Source: JACCZX01 sp963710675 (GTDB lineage Bacteria > Pseudomonadota > Gammaproteobacteria > Burkholderiales > Burkholderiaceae_F). Taken from it: 64,000 bases of DNA. Location of the stretch: the NCBI GenBank assembly GCA_963710675.1, contig CAVQBE010000015.1, forward strand, positions 1 to 64,000, in the 5' to 3' direction. Below, one piece after another: positions 7,686-16,804 of this stretch. Below the pieces are notes generated by a model. The model did not search any database. It worked only from the letters and a program-made list of their open reading frames with translations, and was not told the origin of the DNA. Every line of letters starts with the position of its first letter. Within the stretch, counting starts at the first letter, position 1. The position numbers and the translations under genes were made by a program.

Positions 7686-9656
7686 CTACAGCGTAACTTT
7701 CAGCTGTTCGAGAATCGCAGGGTTCTCCAGCGTCGACACATCCTGCGTTATCTCTTCACCCCTCGCGATCGATCGCAGCAAGCGACGCATTATCTTTCCA
7801 GAGCGGGTTTTAGGCAGATTGTCGCCGAAGCGAATGTCTTTCGGCTTCGCTATCGCTCCGATTTCCTTGCCGACCCAATCGCGCAGTTGCTTGGCGATCT
7901 TCTGCCCCTCGTCGCCATTCGGGCGCGCCTGCTTGAGTACGACAAAGGCACAGATCGCTTCGCCGGTCGTGTCGTCGGGCCGCGCGACCACAGCTGCTTC
8001 CGCTACCAGCGCATTTGATACCAGCGCCGATTCAATCTCCATCGTTCCAAGTCGATGCCCCGACACGTTGAGTACGTCGTCGACTCGTCCCATGAACGTG
8101 AAATAACCCGTGTCCTTGTCGCGCACGGAGGCGTCGCCGGCTAGGTACAACGTGCCGCCCAGCTCGTCCGGGTAATACGACTTCTTGTAGCGCTCCGGAT
8201 CACCCCAGATCGTGCGAATCATCGACGGCCATGGCCGTTTGATCACTATCAATCCACCCTGCCCGTTGGGCACGTCATGTCCAGTTTCATCGACGATCGC
8301 CGCCATGATGCCCGGCAAGGGCAACGTTGCGGAGCCTGGCACCGTCGGCGTGACTCCAGGCAGCGGCGTAATCATGTGTCCGCCCGTCTCTGTTTGCCAC
8401 CAGGTGTCGACGATCGGACAGCGCGATTGTCCAACCACGGTGTGGTACCACATCCACGCTTCAGGATTGATTGGTTCGCCGACTGTGCCGAGCACGCGCA
8501 GCTTGGACAAATCGTATTTCTTCGGCAGCTCACCACCCGCCTTGATCAACGAGCGAATAGCAGTCGGGGCGGTGTAGAAGACTGTGACACCGTGATCCTG
8601 GCACATCTTCCAGAAACGGCCTGCATCTGGGTAGGTTGGTACGCCTTCGAAGATCACCTCGGTGGCACCGACCGCCAAGGGTCCATAACAGACGTAACTA
8701 TGGCCGGTGACCCAGCCGACGTCAGCAGTGCACCAGAAAACATCCGACGGCTTGATGTCGAACACCCATTTCATTGTGACCGCTGCCCACAGCAAATAGC
8801 CCGCGGTCGAGTGCTGCACGCCCTTCGGCTTGCCAGTTGAACCCGATGTGTAGAGGATAAAGAGCGGATGCTCGGAGTCGACCGGCACCGCATCGCAGGT
8901 GCTCGGCTGGTTCGTCACCACGTCGTGCAGCCACTTATCACGTCCCTCGGTCCACTCGACCTTACCGCCGGTGCGCTGATAAACGATCACGTTGCGGACT
9001 TTTTCGCAGCCGCCCATTGCAAATGCATCGTCGATTGCGGCCTTCAATGCAATAGCCTTGCCGCCGCGCATCTGTTCATCGGCTGCGATGATCAGCGTGG
9101 CCCCCGCATCGATCACGCGCTCCTGCACGCTCTTCGCCGAGAAACCGCCGAACACGACCGAGTGCGTGATGCCGAGCCGGGCACAGGCCTGCATCGCGAC
9201 GACGGCTTCGATCGACATCGGCATGTAAATGATCGCCCGCTCACCCTTCGCATGTCCAAGCGCTTTGATGCCGTTTGCGAGCTTGCACACCTTCGCATGC
9301 AACTCGCGATACGTGATCTTGGTCACCTTGCCGTCGTCCGCCTCGAAAATAATCGCGACCTTGTCGGCATTGCCGTTGGCGAGATTGCGATCAAGACAGT
9401 TGTAAGAGGCGTTCAGTTCGCCGTCCGCGAACCACTTGTAGAACGGCGCTTTGGATTCATCGAGGACTTGAGTAAAAGGCTTGCTCCACTGCAGGTTTTC
9501 ACGCGCCAGCCGCGCCCAGAAGCCGGTGAAGTCGCGGTCCGCTTCGGCGCACAGCGCGCGGTACGCGTCCATTCCCGATACGTTGGCCTGTCGCACGAAT
9601 TCCGCACTGGGAGGAAATACGCGCTGCTCATTTGAGACGGATTCGATGTTGCCCAT
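7686..9656 (-). CDS. acs: Acetyl-CoA synthetase
   Basis: Activates acetate to acetyl-CoA through acetyl-AMP, in the cytosol. At 656 residues it has the normal length. The AMP-binding P-loop YTSGSTGKPKGV lies near residue 270, the adenylate motif WWQTETGGH near 420, the hinge GRVDDVLNVSGHRLG near 530, and the acetylatable lysine in PKTRSGKIMRR near 615. The catalytic features all appear intact, and no frameshift is present. A tRNA-Ser follows directly downstream. The two-gene symporter at 33.8-36.2 kb belongs to a group that includes acetate carriers, but it is far away and the link is only suggestive. Confidence 0.97.
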   Translation of the reverse strand: MGNIESVSNEQRVFPPSAEFVRQANVSGMDAYRALCAEADRDFTGFWARLARENLQWSKPFTQVLDESKAPFYKWFADGELNASYNCLDRNLANGNADKVAIIFEADDGKVTKITYRELHAKVCKLANGIKALGHAKGERAIIYMPMSIEAVVAMQACARLGITHSVVFGGFSAKSVQERVIDAGATLIIAADEQMRGGKAIALKAAIDDAFAMGGCEKVRNVIVYQRTGGKVEWTEGRDKWLHDVVTNQPSTCDAVPVDSEHPLFILYTSGSTGKPKGVQHSTAGYLLWAAVTMKWVFDIKPSDVFWCTADVGWVTGHSYVCYGPLAVGATEVIFEGVPTYPDAGRFWKMCQDHGVTVFYTAPTAIRSLIKAGGELPKKYDLSKLRVLGTVGEPINPEAWMWYHTVVGQSRCPIVDTWWQTETGGHMITPLPGVTPTVPGSATLPLPGIMAAIVDETGHDVPNGQGGLIVIKRPWPSMIRTIWGDPERYKKSYYPDELGGTLYLAGDASVRDKDTGYFTFMGRVDDVLNVSGHRLGTMEIESALVSNALVAEAAVVARPDDTTGEAICAFVVLKQARPNGDEGQKIAKQLRDWVGKEIGAIAKPKDIRFGDNLPKTRSGKIMRRLLRSIARGEEITQDVSTLENPAILEQLKVTL

Positions 9657-9751
9657 TTCTTGCTCTATGCCTTGGTTGAAATTGAAGTGGGAACGGTGCT
9701 ACGCCACCGGCAAGATTAACTCTTTTGATGCTTCGAGGCACGCCACAGGTT

Positions 9752-10663
9752 TCAATCAGCGCGCAGTAGCCGCACCAGCGTCGAGGCGTTGCGCTGCCCT
9801 TGATCCTCGTAGTTGTTGTTGAAGATCACATGAACGCAACCGACATGTCCTGCAAGATCCTTGATGGACCCTGCAAGCAACGCGAGTTCTGAGTCCGAGT
9901 AGTCATAGTTGAATCGGTCCGATGCAACATTGCTTCTTGTGTTCCAGGTAGCCGCGTTTCTTCCATGCAACCTGACAAGGGCGAAGCCAGGATGCGCAAC
10001 GCCCCAGTGAGCGCCAACGCTGTTCGCAAAACCCTGCGGCGCATCGACCACGGTATGCACGACCTTTAGCGCACGTTCAAAGCGCAAGGTATGGTCTCGA
10101 TGCACTTCACTAAACCACGTTTCGTGACGAAACTCCACTGACAGCGTGTAGTTTGAGAGCCGCTGAGCGCACTCTTCGACATGCTGACGCGATGCTGATG
10201 AATACGTCAGCCATGGCGCAAATTGAAAGTGGACGAGCCCGAGTTTTCCAGCCTGCCGAAGGGGTTCGATCGCTTCAATAAAATAAAGCCACAGCAGATC
10301 GATCAGCTCAGGTGGGACGTCTTTGTAATACACGGCCTTTTTCGCCAAGATCGCCGCCGGCAACCGGAGACGCACCGGTGGGGGAAGCGCATCAACAGTC
10401 GTTTGATGCCCGGTAAACAAGCGAAATGCTTTTACGTTGAAGGTGAAATCCGATGGCGTGCGCTCGACCCACACCTTCGAGTTTTCCACCGAGGGTAAGG
10501 CGTAATAACTGCTGTTGACTTCGACCAGCGAAAACCGGCTCGCGTAATAACGCAGCCGCTCGTCTGCGGAGCTACATCCCTTGGGATAAAAACGGCGGGA
10601 CTTGATCAGCGTGGGATCGGTCCACGAGGCGGTGCCCACCAATACCGGGTTTGCTTTCGGCAA
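9752..10663 (-). CDS. DUF72 domain-containing protein (YecE-like)
   Basis: A 303-residue TIM-barrel-like protein of the DUF72 family. It starts with the characteristic VGTASWTDPTL, followed by FYPKG and YASRFSLVEVNSSYYALP, and it ends with the conserved HVIFNNNYEDQGQRNA segment near residue 280. The biochemical function of this family is not established. The gene stands between acs and a dodecin gene on the same strand. The start places VGTASW near the N-terminus, as in homologues. Confidence 0.9.
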   Translation of the reverse strand: MPKANPVLVGTASWTDPTLIKSRRFYPKGCSSADERLRYYASRFSLVEVNSSYYALPSVENSKVWVERTPSDFTFNVKAFRLFTGHQTTVDALPPPVRLRLPAAILAKKAVYYKDVPPELIDLLWLYFIEAIEPLRQAGKLGLVHFQFAPWLTYSSASRQHVEECAQRLSNYTLSVEFRHETWFSEVHRDHTLRFERALKVVHTVVDAPQGFANSVGAHWGVAHPGFALVRLHGRNAATWNTRSNVASDRFNYDYSDSELALLAGSIKDLAGHVGCVHVIFNNNYEDQGQRNASTLVRLLRAD

Positions 10664-10708
10664 GACGCGTCCGGTTCCGCGACCAAGCGGCCGCTTTAGA
10701 CAGCCTCG

Positions 10709-10912
10709 CTAGTCTGTCAGGACAAACGTCACCTTAAGGATTACTTTGAATCCTATGACCTTGCCGTCCTCTATCTGCACTTCCTGATCCTTGACCCACG
10801 CACCCTTAACGTTTTTCAACGTCTTGTTTGCGCGTTCGACGCCTTGAAGGATTGCGTCTTCGAAGCTTTTTTTGCTAACGCTGCTGATTTCGCTAATGCG
10901 TGCGACGGTCAT
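10709..10912 (-). CDS. Dodecin, flavin-storage protein
   Basis: A 67-residue protein that forms a dodecameric hollow sphere binding flavin (or CoA) pairs in bacterial homologues. The sequence MTVARISEISSVS, then FEDAILQGVERA and VKGAWVKDQEV, is typical, including the conserved tryptophan that stacks on the isoalloxazine ring. The ATG at 10912 has a GAAGGAG ribosome-binding site 7 nt upstream; the frame continues upstream to 11053 but that extension has no dodecin similarity. It is probably a single-gene unit. Confidence 0.93.
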   Translation of the reverse strand: MTVARISEISSVSKKSFEDAILQGVERANKTLKNVKGAWVKDQEVQIEDGKVIGFKVILKVTFVLTD

Positions 10913-11138
10913 GTTTTTCTCCTTCGGTCGTGTCTTTAAAGTAGGTATCCACAGTGGCCGTGCTTCAACCGAGGAGAAACCCTGCTCTACCCAGTGTGCG
11001 TGCAACGCATTTTTCTGCTCTCCAGTATGCGCCGCGCGCGATTCACAGGCCAATACGTATGCCAGACGATTTGTTTGCGCAAACGGCAGTCACAGTACTC
11101 TACTGCAGTGCCAGTGCCGTAGAGATACCGCTACCTCC

Positions 11139-11732
11139 TCATGGCTGCCTGCGTTTACGGGCGAAGCTGAGTCCGGCCAGTCCAAGAGCAAGAAGTACCA
11201 GCGTTCCCGGTTCAGGGACCTGCTGAAGCTGGAGAAACCCACGGATTTCCCCACTGGGGAAAGTATCCGAGTGTATGTTGAAGTAAGCCAGACCAGCATT
11301 GATACCGGCGAGCAACGCATCGTCAGCATTACCCGGTGTTCCCCCGGCGAAGTTAGTGATGAACAACGCTGTAAAGGTTGCAGCGGCATCCAGATCGAGC
11401 AGAGGCGATGTATAGCTTCCGGCTGACACGCCAACCGGGAAACCAGGCAGCGTTCCAGGCGTCACCGCAACACCGACGGTGCCTGTGCCCGGGGCCGCCG
11501 TGCAGCAATGGATGTGGGCGACGGTAGTTATTCCAGACAGGCCCGACCAATTAGCATTAATCAGAAGCGTGTTTGCGATGTTGTCGTAATCAACTGTGAC
11601 CGATCCGCTTCCTGTTGCACCCATTGCCTCGGGCGCTAGAGTTGCCGTATAGGGAATGATTGCGGCCTGACTTGCGGGTAGTGCTGTAAACAACAGTGCG
11701 GTAAGCGCTATCACTCGGGCGGTGAGCATCAT
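11139..11732 (-). CDS. CHRD domain protein with PEP-CTERM sorting signal
   Basis: Secreted protein of 197 residues. It starts with a Sec signal peptide (MMLTARVIALTALLFTALPA), continues with a CHRD beta-sandwich domain (motifs AHIHCC and SGEIRGFLQL) and ends with the PEP-CTERM tripartite signal: VPEPGT, a hydrophobic helix and RKRRQP. Exosortase is expected to cleave and anchor such proteins at the surface; no exosortase gene is in the window. The ATG at 11732 has a GGAGACACGCC ribosome-binding site; the longer frame to 11825 adds 31 charged residues before the signal peptide and is unlikely. CHRD proteins are found in superoxide dismutase-linked and surface contexts, but the function is unclear. 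Confidence 0.88.
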   Translation of the reverse strand: MMLTARVIALTALLFTALPASQAAIIPYTATLAPEAMGATGSGSVTVDYDNIANTLLINANWSGLSGITTVAHIHCCTAAPGTGTVGVAVTPGTLPGFPVGVSAGSYTSPLLDLDAAATFTALFITNFAGGTPGNADDALLAGINAGLAYFNIHSDTFPSGEIRGFLQLQQVPEPGTLVLLALGLAGLSFARKRRQP

Positions 11733-11926
11733 GGCGTGTCTCCTGAGTGTAGAAATTGATAACTTTTTTAGAGAAGGTGCAGTCAGCAATTTCCGCGCCA
11801 AAACATAAGAATCGCATTGATTCAATCACATCGCGCGTGCTGCGTCAGCAGAGTGTAAAAAAGGCTGACACGCTCGAGGGAAGTAGGCTCAGCCCATACG
11901 AACGTCGCGAGATGATGTGATGCTAC

Positions 11927-12017
11927 TGGCGGAGAGGGTGGGATTCGAACCCACGTTACTCCAGAGGAGTAAACCGGATTTCGAGTCCGGCGCATTCGAC
12001 CACTCTGCCACCTCTCC
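11927..12017 (-). tRNA. tRNA-Ser (CGA)
   Basis: Ninety-one nt with encoded 3' CCA. The acceptor stem pairs GGAGAGG with CCTCTCC, the anticodon loop CTCGAAA gives CGA (reads UCG), and the long variable arm and GGGTTCGAATCCC T-arm are typical of serine tRNAs. It lies 35 nt downstream of the serS stop codon on the same strand. Confidence 0.95.
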
Positions 12018-12052
12018 CGCGCGCGGTGAACTGTGAAGTATATCTTTGCTCG

Positions 12053-13354
12053 CTATGTCGGCTGTAGAACGGACAGCCCGTCCATGAACGGGCGCAGCGC
12101 AACCGGCAGGACAACGCTGCCATCGGCCTGTTGAAAATTTTCGAGTAACGCCACGAGCGTACGGCCGACGGCGAGACCGGAACCGTTGAGCGTATGCACG
12201 AACTCGGTCTTACCCTGCGCGTTCTTGAATCGTGCCTGCATTCGCCGCGCCTGGAAGGCTTCGAAGTTGGAGCACGACGAAATTTCTCGATACGCGTTTT
12301 GTGCAGGAAGCCACACTTCCAGATCGTAGGTCTTTGCCGAGCCGAAGCCCGTATCTCCGGCACATAGGAGCATGACGCGGTATGGCAACTCGAGCTTCTG
12401 GAGCACCGCTTCAGCGTGAGCCACCAATTGTTCGTGCGCTGCATATGATGCCGTCGGATGAACAATCTGAACGATCTCAACCTTCTCGAACTGGTGGTTG
12501 CGAATCATCCCGCGCGTGTCCTTGCCGTAACTGCCCGACTCCGAACGAAAGCACGGCGTGTTCGCGGTCAGCATCACCGGTAGCTCGGCCTCACTGAGAA
12601 TTTGCTCGCGCACGGTGTTGGTCAGCGATATCTCAGACGTCGAGATCAAAAACATCTCCTCCCGCTTCTCTCCTCCGCTCTGCGCGTCCCCTTTGGTCAC
12701 CCAAAACATGTCGTCGCGGAACTTTGGCAACTGCGTAGTTCCGATCAGACAATCGGAATTGACGATGTACGGCGTGTAACACTCGGTGTAGCCGTGCTCG
12801 CGCGTATGAACGTCGAGCATGAAATGCGCAAGGGCGCGCTGCAGTCGGGCCAGCGGGCCGCGCAACAATGTAAAGCGCGCGCCGGATAGTTTGGCGGCAG
12901 TGTCGAAGTCGAGTCCCAGCGGTGTCCCTACGTCGACGTGATCCTTTACCGGAAAGTCGAACTTGCGCGGAGTCCCCCACCTGCGCACCTCCACGTTGTC
13001 GTCTGCCGCTGTTCCGTTCGGTACAGATTCGTGCAGCAGGTTCGGAATCTCGAGCATCCATTGCTGCATCTCATGCTGAATGCTCGTGAGCTGCAGCTCA
13101 AGCTTCTTGACTTCGTCCGGAATCGAGCCCGCCTCGGCTAGCAGGCTAGTGGAATCCTGCCCTTTGGCTTTCAACGTGCCGATCTGCTTCGACAGCGCAT
13201 TCCGGCGCGCCTGCAGTTCCTCGGTCTTTGTCTGCACCGCTCTACGTTCGGCTTCGAGCGTATTGAATCGATCCACGTCGAACGCGTACCCGCGTGTTTT
13301 CAGGCGCGCGGCGATGGCGACAACATCCTTGCGAATTAAGTTGATATCGAGCAT
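12053..13354 (-). CDS. serS: Seryl-tRNA synthetase
   Basis: Class II synthetase charging tRNA-Ser, 433 residues, normal length. Residues 1-110 form the antiparallel coiled coil that reads the long variable arm of tRNA-Ser. The catalytic core holds motif 2 around FRSESGSYGKDTRGMIRNHQ and motif 3 with GRTLVALLENFQ near the C-terminus. Its N-terminus MLDINLIRKD is standard. The ATG lies 9 nt downstream of the rarA stop, so the two form a transcription unit that probably continues into tRNA-Ser(CGA). Confidence 0.97.
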   Translation of the reverse strand: MLDINLIRKDVVAIAARLKTRGYAFDVDRFNTLEAERRAVQTKTEELQARRNALSKQIGTLKAKGQDSTSLLAEAGSIPDEVKKLELQLTSIQHEMQQWMLEIPNLLHESVPNGTAADDNVEVRRWGTPRKFDFPVKDHVDVGTPLGLDFDTAAKLSGARFTLLRGPLARLQRALAHFMLDVHTREHGYTECYTPYIVNSDCLIGTTQLPKFRDDMFWVTKGDAQSGGEKREEMFLISTSEISLTNTVREQILSEAELPVMLTANTPCFRSESGSYGKDTRGMIRNHQFEKVEIVQIVHPTASYAAHEQLVAHAEAVLQKLELPYRVMLLCAGDTGFGSAKTYDLEVWLPAQNAYREISSCSNFEAFQARRMQARFKNAQGKTEFVHTLNGSGLAVGRTLVALLENFQQADGSVVLPVALRPFMDGLSVLQPT

Positions 13355-13363
13355 GGCCGGATG

Positions 13364-14665
13364 CTACTTGCCCTCGTTCAAACGGCGCAGCTCATCAAGG
13401 CGCTGCGCGATGCGTGCTTCGGCGCCACGATCGGTTGGGTGATACCAGCGCTGCGCGGTAACGCCTTCGGGCAAGTAGGTTTCGCCGGTGGCTATTGCAC
13501 CAGGTTCATCGTGCGCGTAGCGATAACCTTCACCGTAACCGAGTTCCTTCATCAGCCGTGTCGGTGCATTGCGCAGATGCATCGGGACCGGTCGCGAGCC
13601 GTCCTGCTCGACAAAAGCACGCGCTGCCCCGAAAGCGCGATACACCGCATTTGACTTGGGCGCACACGCGAGATAGACAATTGCCTGCGCCAGCGCGAGC
13701 TCGCCTTCCGGCGAGCCAAGACGTTCGTACGTATCGGCGGCGGCAAGCGCCACCTCGAGCGCACGCGGATCTGCGAGCCCGATGTCCTCGGTAGCCATTC
13801 TTATTGCGCGACGCGCCACATACCGTGGGTCGACGCCACCATCGAACATGCGCACCATCCAGTACAGCGACGCATCGGGGTCGGAGCCGCGCACCGACTT
13901 GTGCAGTGCTGAAATCTGGTCGTAGAAATTCTCCCCGCCCTTGTCGAAGCGGCGCAGTGTTGCGGGCAGCGAGTCGCGCAGAAACTCAGCGCCGATCAAC
14001 GAAAGACTCTTGTCTCGTGCCGCGTTACTTACCACCTCGAGTGCGTTTAGCAGCCGGCGAGCGTCGCCGTCCGCCAGATCGAACAACATCTCGCGGGCTT
14101 TGTCATCGATTGTCAGCGAATCGGGCTCGAGCGTTAGCGCGCGATCAAGGAGAGTTGCGAGCTCGTCGCGCGACAACGGTTGCAGTACATACACCGCGGC
14201 GCGAGACAACAGTGCGCCGATCACCTCGAAGGACGGATTCTCAGTCGTGGCGCCAACAAAGACGAACAAGCCTGACTCGACGTGAGGCAGGAAGGCATCC
14301 TGCTGGGCCTTGTTGAATCTATGCACCTCGTCGACAAACACGACCGTCGGCTTGCTCGACTGCGCACGCGTGACCTGCGCGCGCTCCACCGCATCGCGGA
14401 TATCTTTGACGCCACCCAAGACTGCTGATATCGCGATAAAGTTCAGCGTGAACGCATCGGCCATCAGGCGCGCCAGCGTCGTTTTGCCGACGCCTGGCGG
14501 CCCCCACAGAATCATCGAATGCGGCCGCCCCGATTCAAATGCCACGCGAAGCGGTTTGCCGGGAGCGAGCAGATGCGACTGTCCGACCACATCATCAACG
14601 GTGCGCGGACGCATGCGTTCGGCCAGCGGCACGCCGGACGCCGCGGTGGTAAAGAGGTCTTGCAT
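13364..14665 (-). CDS. rarA: Replication-associated recombination protein A (RarA/MgsA)
   Basis: AAA+ ATPase related to clamp-loader subunits, acting at stalled forks. Walker A is GPPGVGKTTLA (about residue 55), Walker B VFVDEVHRFN (about 110), sensor 1 GATTENPSF (about 140), and the C-terminal tetramerisation domain includes the conserved RMFDGGVDPRYVARR. The 433-residue length fits the family. It is immediately upstream of serS, an order common in beta- and gammaproteobacteria, and is divergent from the FKBP gene, with 64 nt between the starts that must carry both promoters. Confidence 0.96.
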   Translation of the reverse strand: MQDLFTTAASGVPLAERMRPRTVDDVVGQSHLLAPGKPLRVAFESGRPHSMILWGPPGVGKTTLARLMADAFTLNFIAISAVLGGVKDIRDAVERAQVTRAQSSKPTVVFVDEVHRFNKAQQDAFLPHVESGLFVFVGATTENPSFEVIGALLSRAAVYVLQPLSRDELATLLDRALTLEPDSLTIDDKAREMLFDLADGDARRLLNALEVVSNAARDKSLSLIGAEFLRDSLPATLRRFDKGGENFYDQISALHKSVRGSDPDASLYWMVRMFDGGVDPRYVARRAIRMATEDIGLADPRALEVALAAADTYERLGSPEGELALAQAIVYLACAPKSNAVYRAFGAARAFVEQDGSRPVPMHLRNAPTRLMKELGYGEGYRYAHDEPGAIATGETYLPEGVTAQRWYHPTDRGAEARIAQRLDELRRLNEGK

Positions 14666-14729
14666 CGATTCGTCAGGTGTCGTTACAGGCTAGCATCTGC
14701 CCCTGCAATCGGACTATCAAGAGGAAACA

Positions 14730-15161
14730 ATGATCAGGATGTTCGTGGCAACTTTATTGACTACAAGCATGGGAGCAGCTATGGCGCAAGACGATGTAAT
14801 TGCTAAGGCAGCGGCGGAAAAAGGCGCGATCAAGACCGACTCCGGCATGGTGTACCAATCGCTTACCGAAGGCAAAGGTGCCAGCCCGAAGGCAACCGAC
14901 ATCGTCCAGGTGCATTACAAGGGAACGTTTCCGGACGGAAAAGAGTTCGACAGCTCTTATAAACGCGGCCAGCCGACCGAGTTCCCACTGAACCGCGTCA
15001 TCAAGTGCTGGACCGAAGGCGTGCAGCGGATGAAGGTCGGAGGCAAGGCAAAGCTCACATGTCCGCCCTCGCTGGCGTACGGCGACAAAGGCGCAGGCGG
15101 CGTCATTCCGCCGAACGCCACTTTGCAGTTTGAAGTCGAGCTGATTTCAATCAAGTCGTAG
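14730..15161 (+). CDS. FKBP-type peptidyl-prolyl isomerase, exported
   Basis: A 143-residue folding helper. A signal peptide (hydrophobic residues 4-17, cleavage after AMA) precedes a single FKBP domain with the expected VQVHYKGTFPDGKEFDSS, the active-site segment WTEGVQRMKVGGKAKL, and the end stretch GGVIPPNATLQFEVELI. It resembles the short periplasmic FklB/FkpA C-terminal domain rather than full FkpA, because the N-terminal dimerisation helices are mostly missing. The ATG follows an AAGAGG ribosome-binding site. Monocistronic on the plus strand; it converges with the DUF808 gene, with only 5 nt between the stops. Confidence 0.93.
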   Translation: MIRMFVATLLTTSMGAAMAQDDVIAKAAAEKGAIKTDSGMVYQSLTEGKGASPKATDIVQVHYKGTFPDGKEFDSSYKRGQPTEFPLNRVIKCWTEGVQRMKVGGKAKLTCPPSLAYGDKGAGGVIPPNATLQFEVELISIKS

Positions 15162-15166
15162 CAGCG

Positions 15167-16105
15167 TCACGTTGTCCCTGGCCGGTCAGCCGGAGCTTGT
15201 GCACCCGCGGTGCGCCACTTCTTCAACAGAGTCACCACCGCGACCACGATCAGACCGGCCAGAACTCCTGCGAGGCCATCGAACACCAGGTTGCCGAACA
15301 TGGCTGTTGTGGCCGTGGCGCCGTGCAAAGCCACTTCAGCGAAGTGATGCAGCGCTGGAAGCCCGTGCGTGAGAATCCCGCCGCCGACCAGGAACATAGC
15401 GGCGGTGCCGGCGATCGATAAACCCTTCATCAGCCACGGCGCTGTGAACAATATCGCCCGGCCAAGGGACTGCAGTGCTGTTGACTTTGAGCGAATCAGC
15501 GCAAGCCCGCCATCGTCGAGTCTGACGATTCCTGCCACCAGCCCGTAGACGCCCACCGTCATCAGCAGCGCTATGCCCACCAGCACGCCGATCCGAGTGC
15601 CGAGTGACGCAGCAGCTACGGTGCCCAGCGTGATGACGATGATTTCTGCGGACAGGATGAAGTCGGTACGGATTGCGCCCTTGATCTTGTCGCGTTCCAG
15701 CGCCACGAGATCTACGCCGGGCTCGGTCAGAGCGCGCCGGAGCTCTGCGCGATGCGCCTCGTCGCTTCCGGCGTGCAGGAACCTGTGCACCAGCTTCTCG
15801 GCGCCTTCGTAGCAGAGAAACAGGCCACCGACGATCAGCAGCGGCGTGATCGCCCAAGGTGCGAACGCGCTGATGGCGAGTGCCGCCGGCACCAGGATCG
15901 CCTTGTTGCGCAGTGAACCCTTGGCGACCGCCCATACCACCGGCAGCTCGCGCTCGGCGCGCACGCCGCTTACTTGCTGGGCGTTCAGCGCCAGGTCGTC
16001 GCCAAGCACGCCGGCCGTTTTCCTGGTCGCAACTTTGGTCAGGGTGGCGACGTCATCCAGCACGCTGGCGATGTCGTCAAGCAGGGCGAGAAGGCTGGTA
16101 GCCAT
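15167..16105 (-). CDS. DUF808 family inner-membrane protein
   Basis: A 312-residue integral membrane protein of the DUF808 (YedI-like) family. The N-terminus LLALLDDIASVLDDVA and the following KVATRKTAGVLGDDLALNA are diagnostic. Hydrophobic segments occur near residues 70-95, 150-180, 185-205, 220-250 and 280-300. Molecular function is unknown in the family; a transport role is often guessed. It sits between lolA and FKBP and probably forms its own unit. The ATG at 16105 gives the canonical short N-terminus. Confidence 0.88.
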   Translation of the reverse strand: MATSLLALLDDIASVLDDVATLTKVATRKTAGVLGDDLALNAQQVSGVRAERELPVVWAVAKGSLRNKAILVPAALAISAFAPWAITPLLIVGGLFLCYEGAEKLVHRFLHAGSDEAHRAELRRALTEPGVDLVALERDKIKGAIRTDFILSAEIIVITLGTVAAASLGTRIGVLVGIALLMTVGVYGLVAGIVRLDDGGLALIRSKSTALQSLGRAILFTAPWLMKGLSIAGTAAMFLVGGGILTHGLPALHHFAEVALHGATATTAMFGNLVFDGLAGVLAGLIVVAVVTLLKKWRTAGAQAPADRPGTT

Positions 16106-16160
16106 GGACGGACGGAAGGTGACGCTGACCTAGCGCAGTGAGCTAGTTACTCAACAGCAA

Positions 16161-16802
16161 TCACTTGTCTTCCAACACATCGGCGCCCTTCGGCACGGTG
16201 AATCGGAACGCGTCGGCATCAAGCTTCGGATTGCGCTCAACGTTGCTGAACGTCAATTGCGTAGTCTGGCCGAACCCATCGGCAAGCAGCATTGCCTGCG
16301 GCAAACCGTCGCGGAAGCCGATCTCGATGCGCTCGAAGGTCGTGTCCTTCGCGCGTGGCTTGGCGACGATCCATTCAAGGCCATCGCGCGCGCCAGCATC
16401 GCTCACCTGAAATTCTTTCTCGAAGTCGTTCGAGCCGAACAAGATCGATGCGGGGCTTGACGGCAATGAAGCCTGCAATTTCTTGATCGTGACCTGGTTC
16501 AGATCCTTATCGAACAAGACGAGCCGCTGGCCATCTGCGGCAATCAACTGCTCATACGGTTTTTCATACGTCCACCGAAATTTGCCGGGACGTTGAAAGA
16601 CAAATTGCCCACTCGAGGCCGTCGGCACCTTCGCACCTGGCCGTGCAGCTTTGCTCGAGCTGACGCGCTGCACGAAGTCTCCGCGCGCACTATTTGTCTG
16701 CGTCAGGAAGCTTCGCAACTGATCGAGCGCTGCTGCGTGTACGTTGGTCGTCAAAACGGTCGCAAGAATCAGCGCCGCACGCAAAACGTTCAACATCGTC
16801 AT
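16161..16802 (-). CDS. lolA: Outer-membrane lipoprotein carrier protein LolA
   Basis: Periplasmic chaperone that ferries lipoproteins from LolCDE to LolB. The 213-residue protein has a signal peptide (hydrophobic residues 8-22, cleavage after VHA), then the family pattern LRSFLTQTNSARGDFVQRV, the FVFQRPGKFRWTYEKPYEQL strand segment, and FDKDLNQVTIKKL. The ATG lies 2 nt downstream of the ftsK stop, so the two genes are one operon, as in many proteobacteria. Confidence 0.95.
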   Translation of the reverse strand: MTMLNVLRAALILATVLTTNVHAAALDQLRSFLTQTNSARGDFVQRVSSSKAARPGAKVPTASSGQFVFQRPGKFRWTYEKPYEQLIAADGQRLVLFDKDLNQVTIKKLQASLPSSPASILFGSNDFEKEFQVSDAGARDGLEWIVAKPRAKDTTFERIEIGFRDGLPQAMLLADGFGQTTQLTFSNVERNPKLDADAFRFTVPKGADVLEDK

Positions 16803-16804
16803 TC

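Noticed and set aside
10913..11053. N-terminal extension of dodecin
   Set aside because: The ribosome-binding site and family length both indicate the ATG at 10912.
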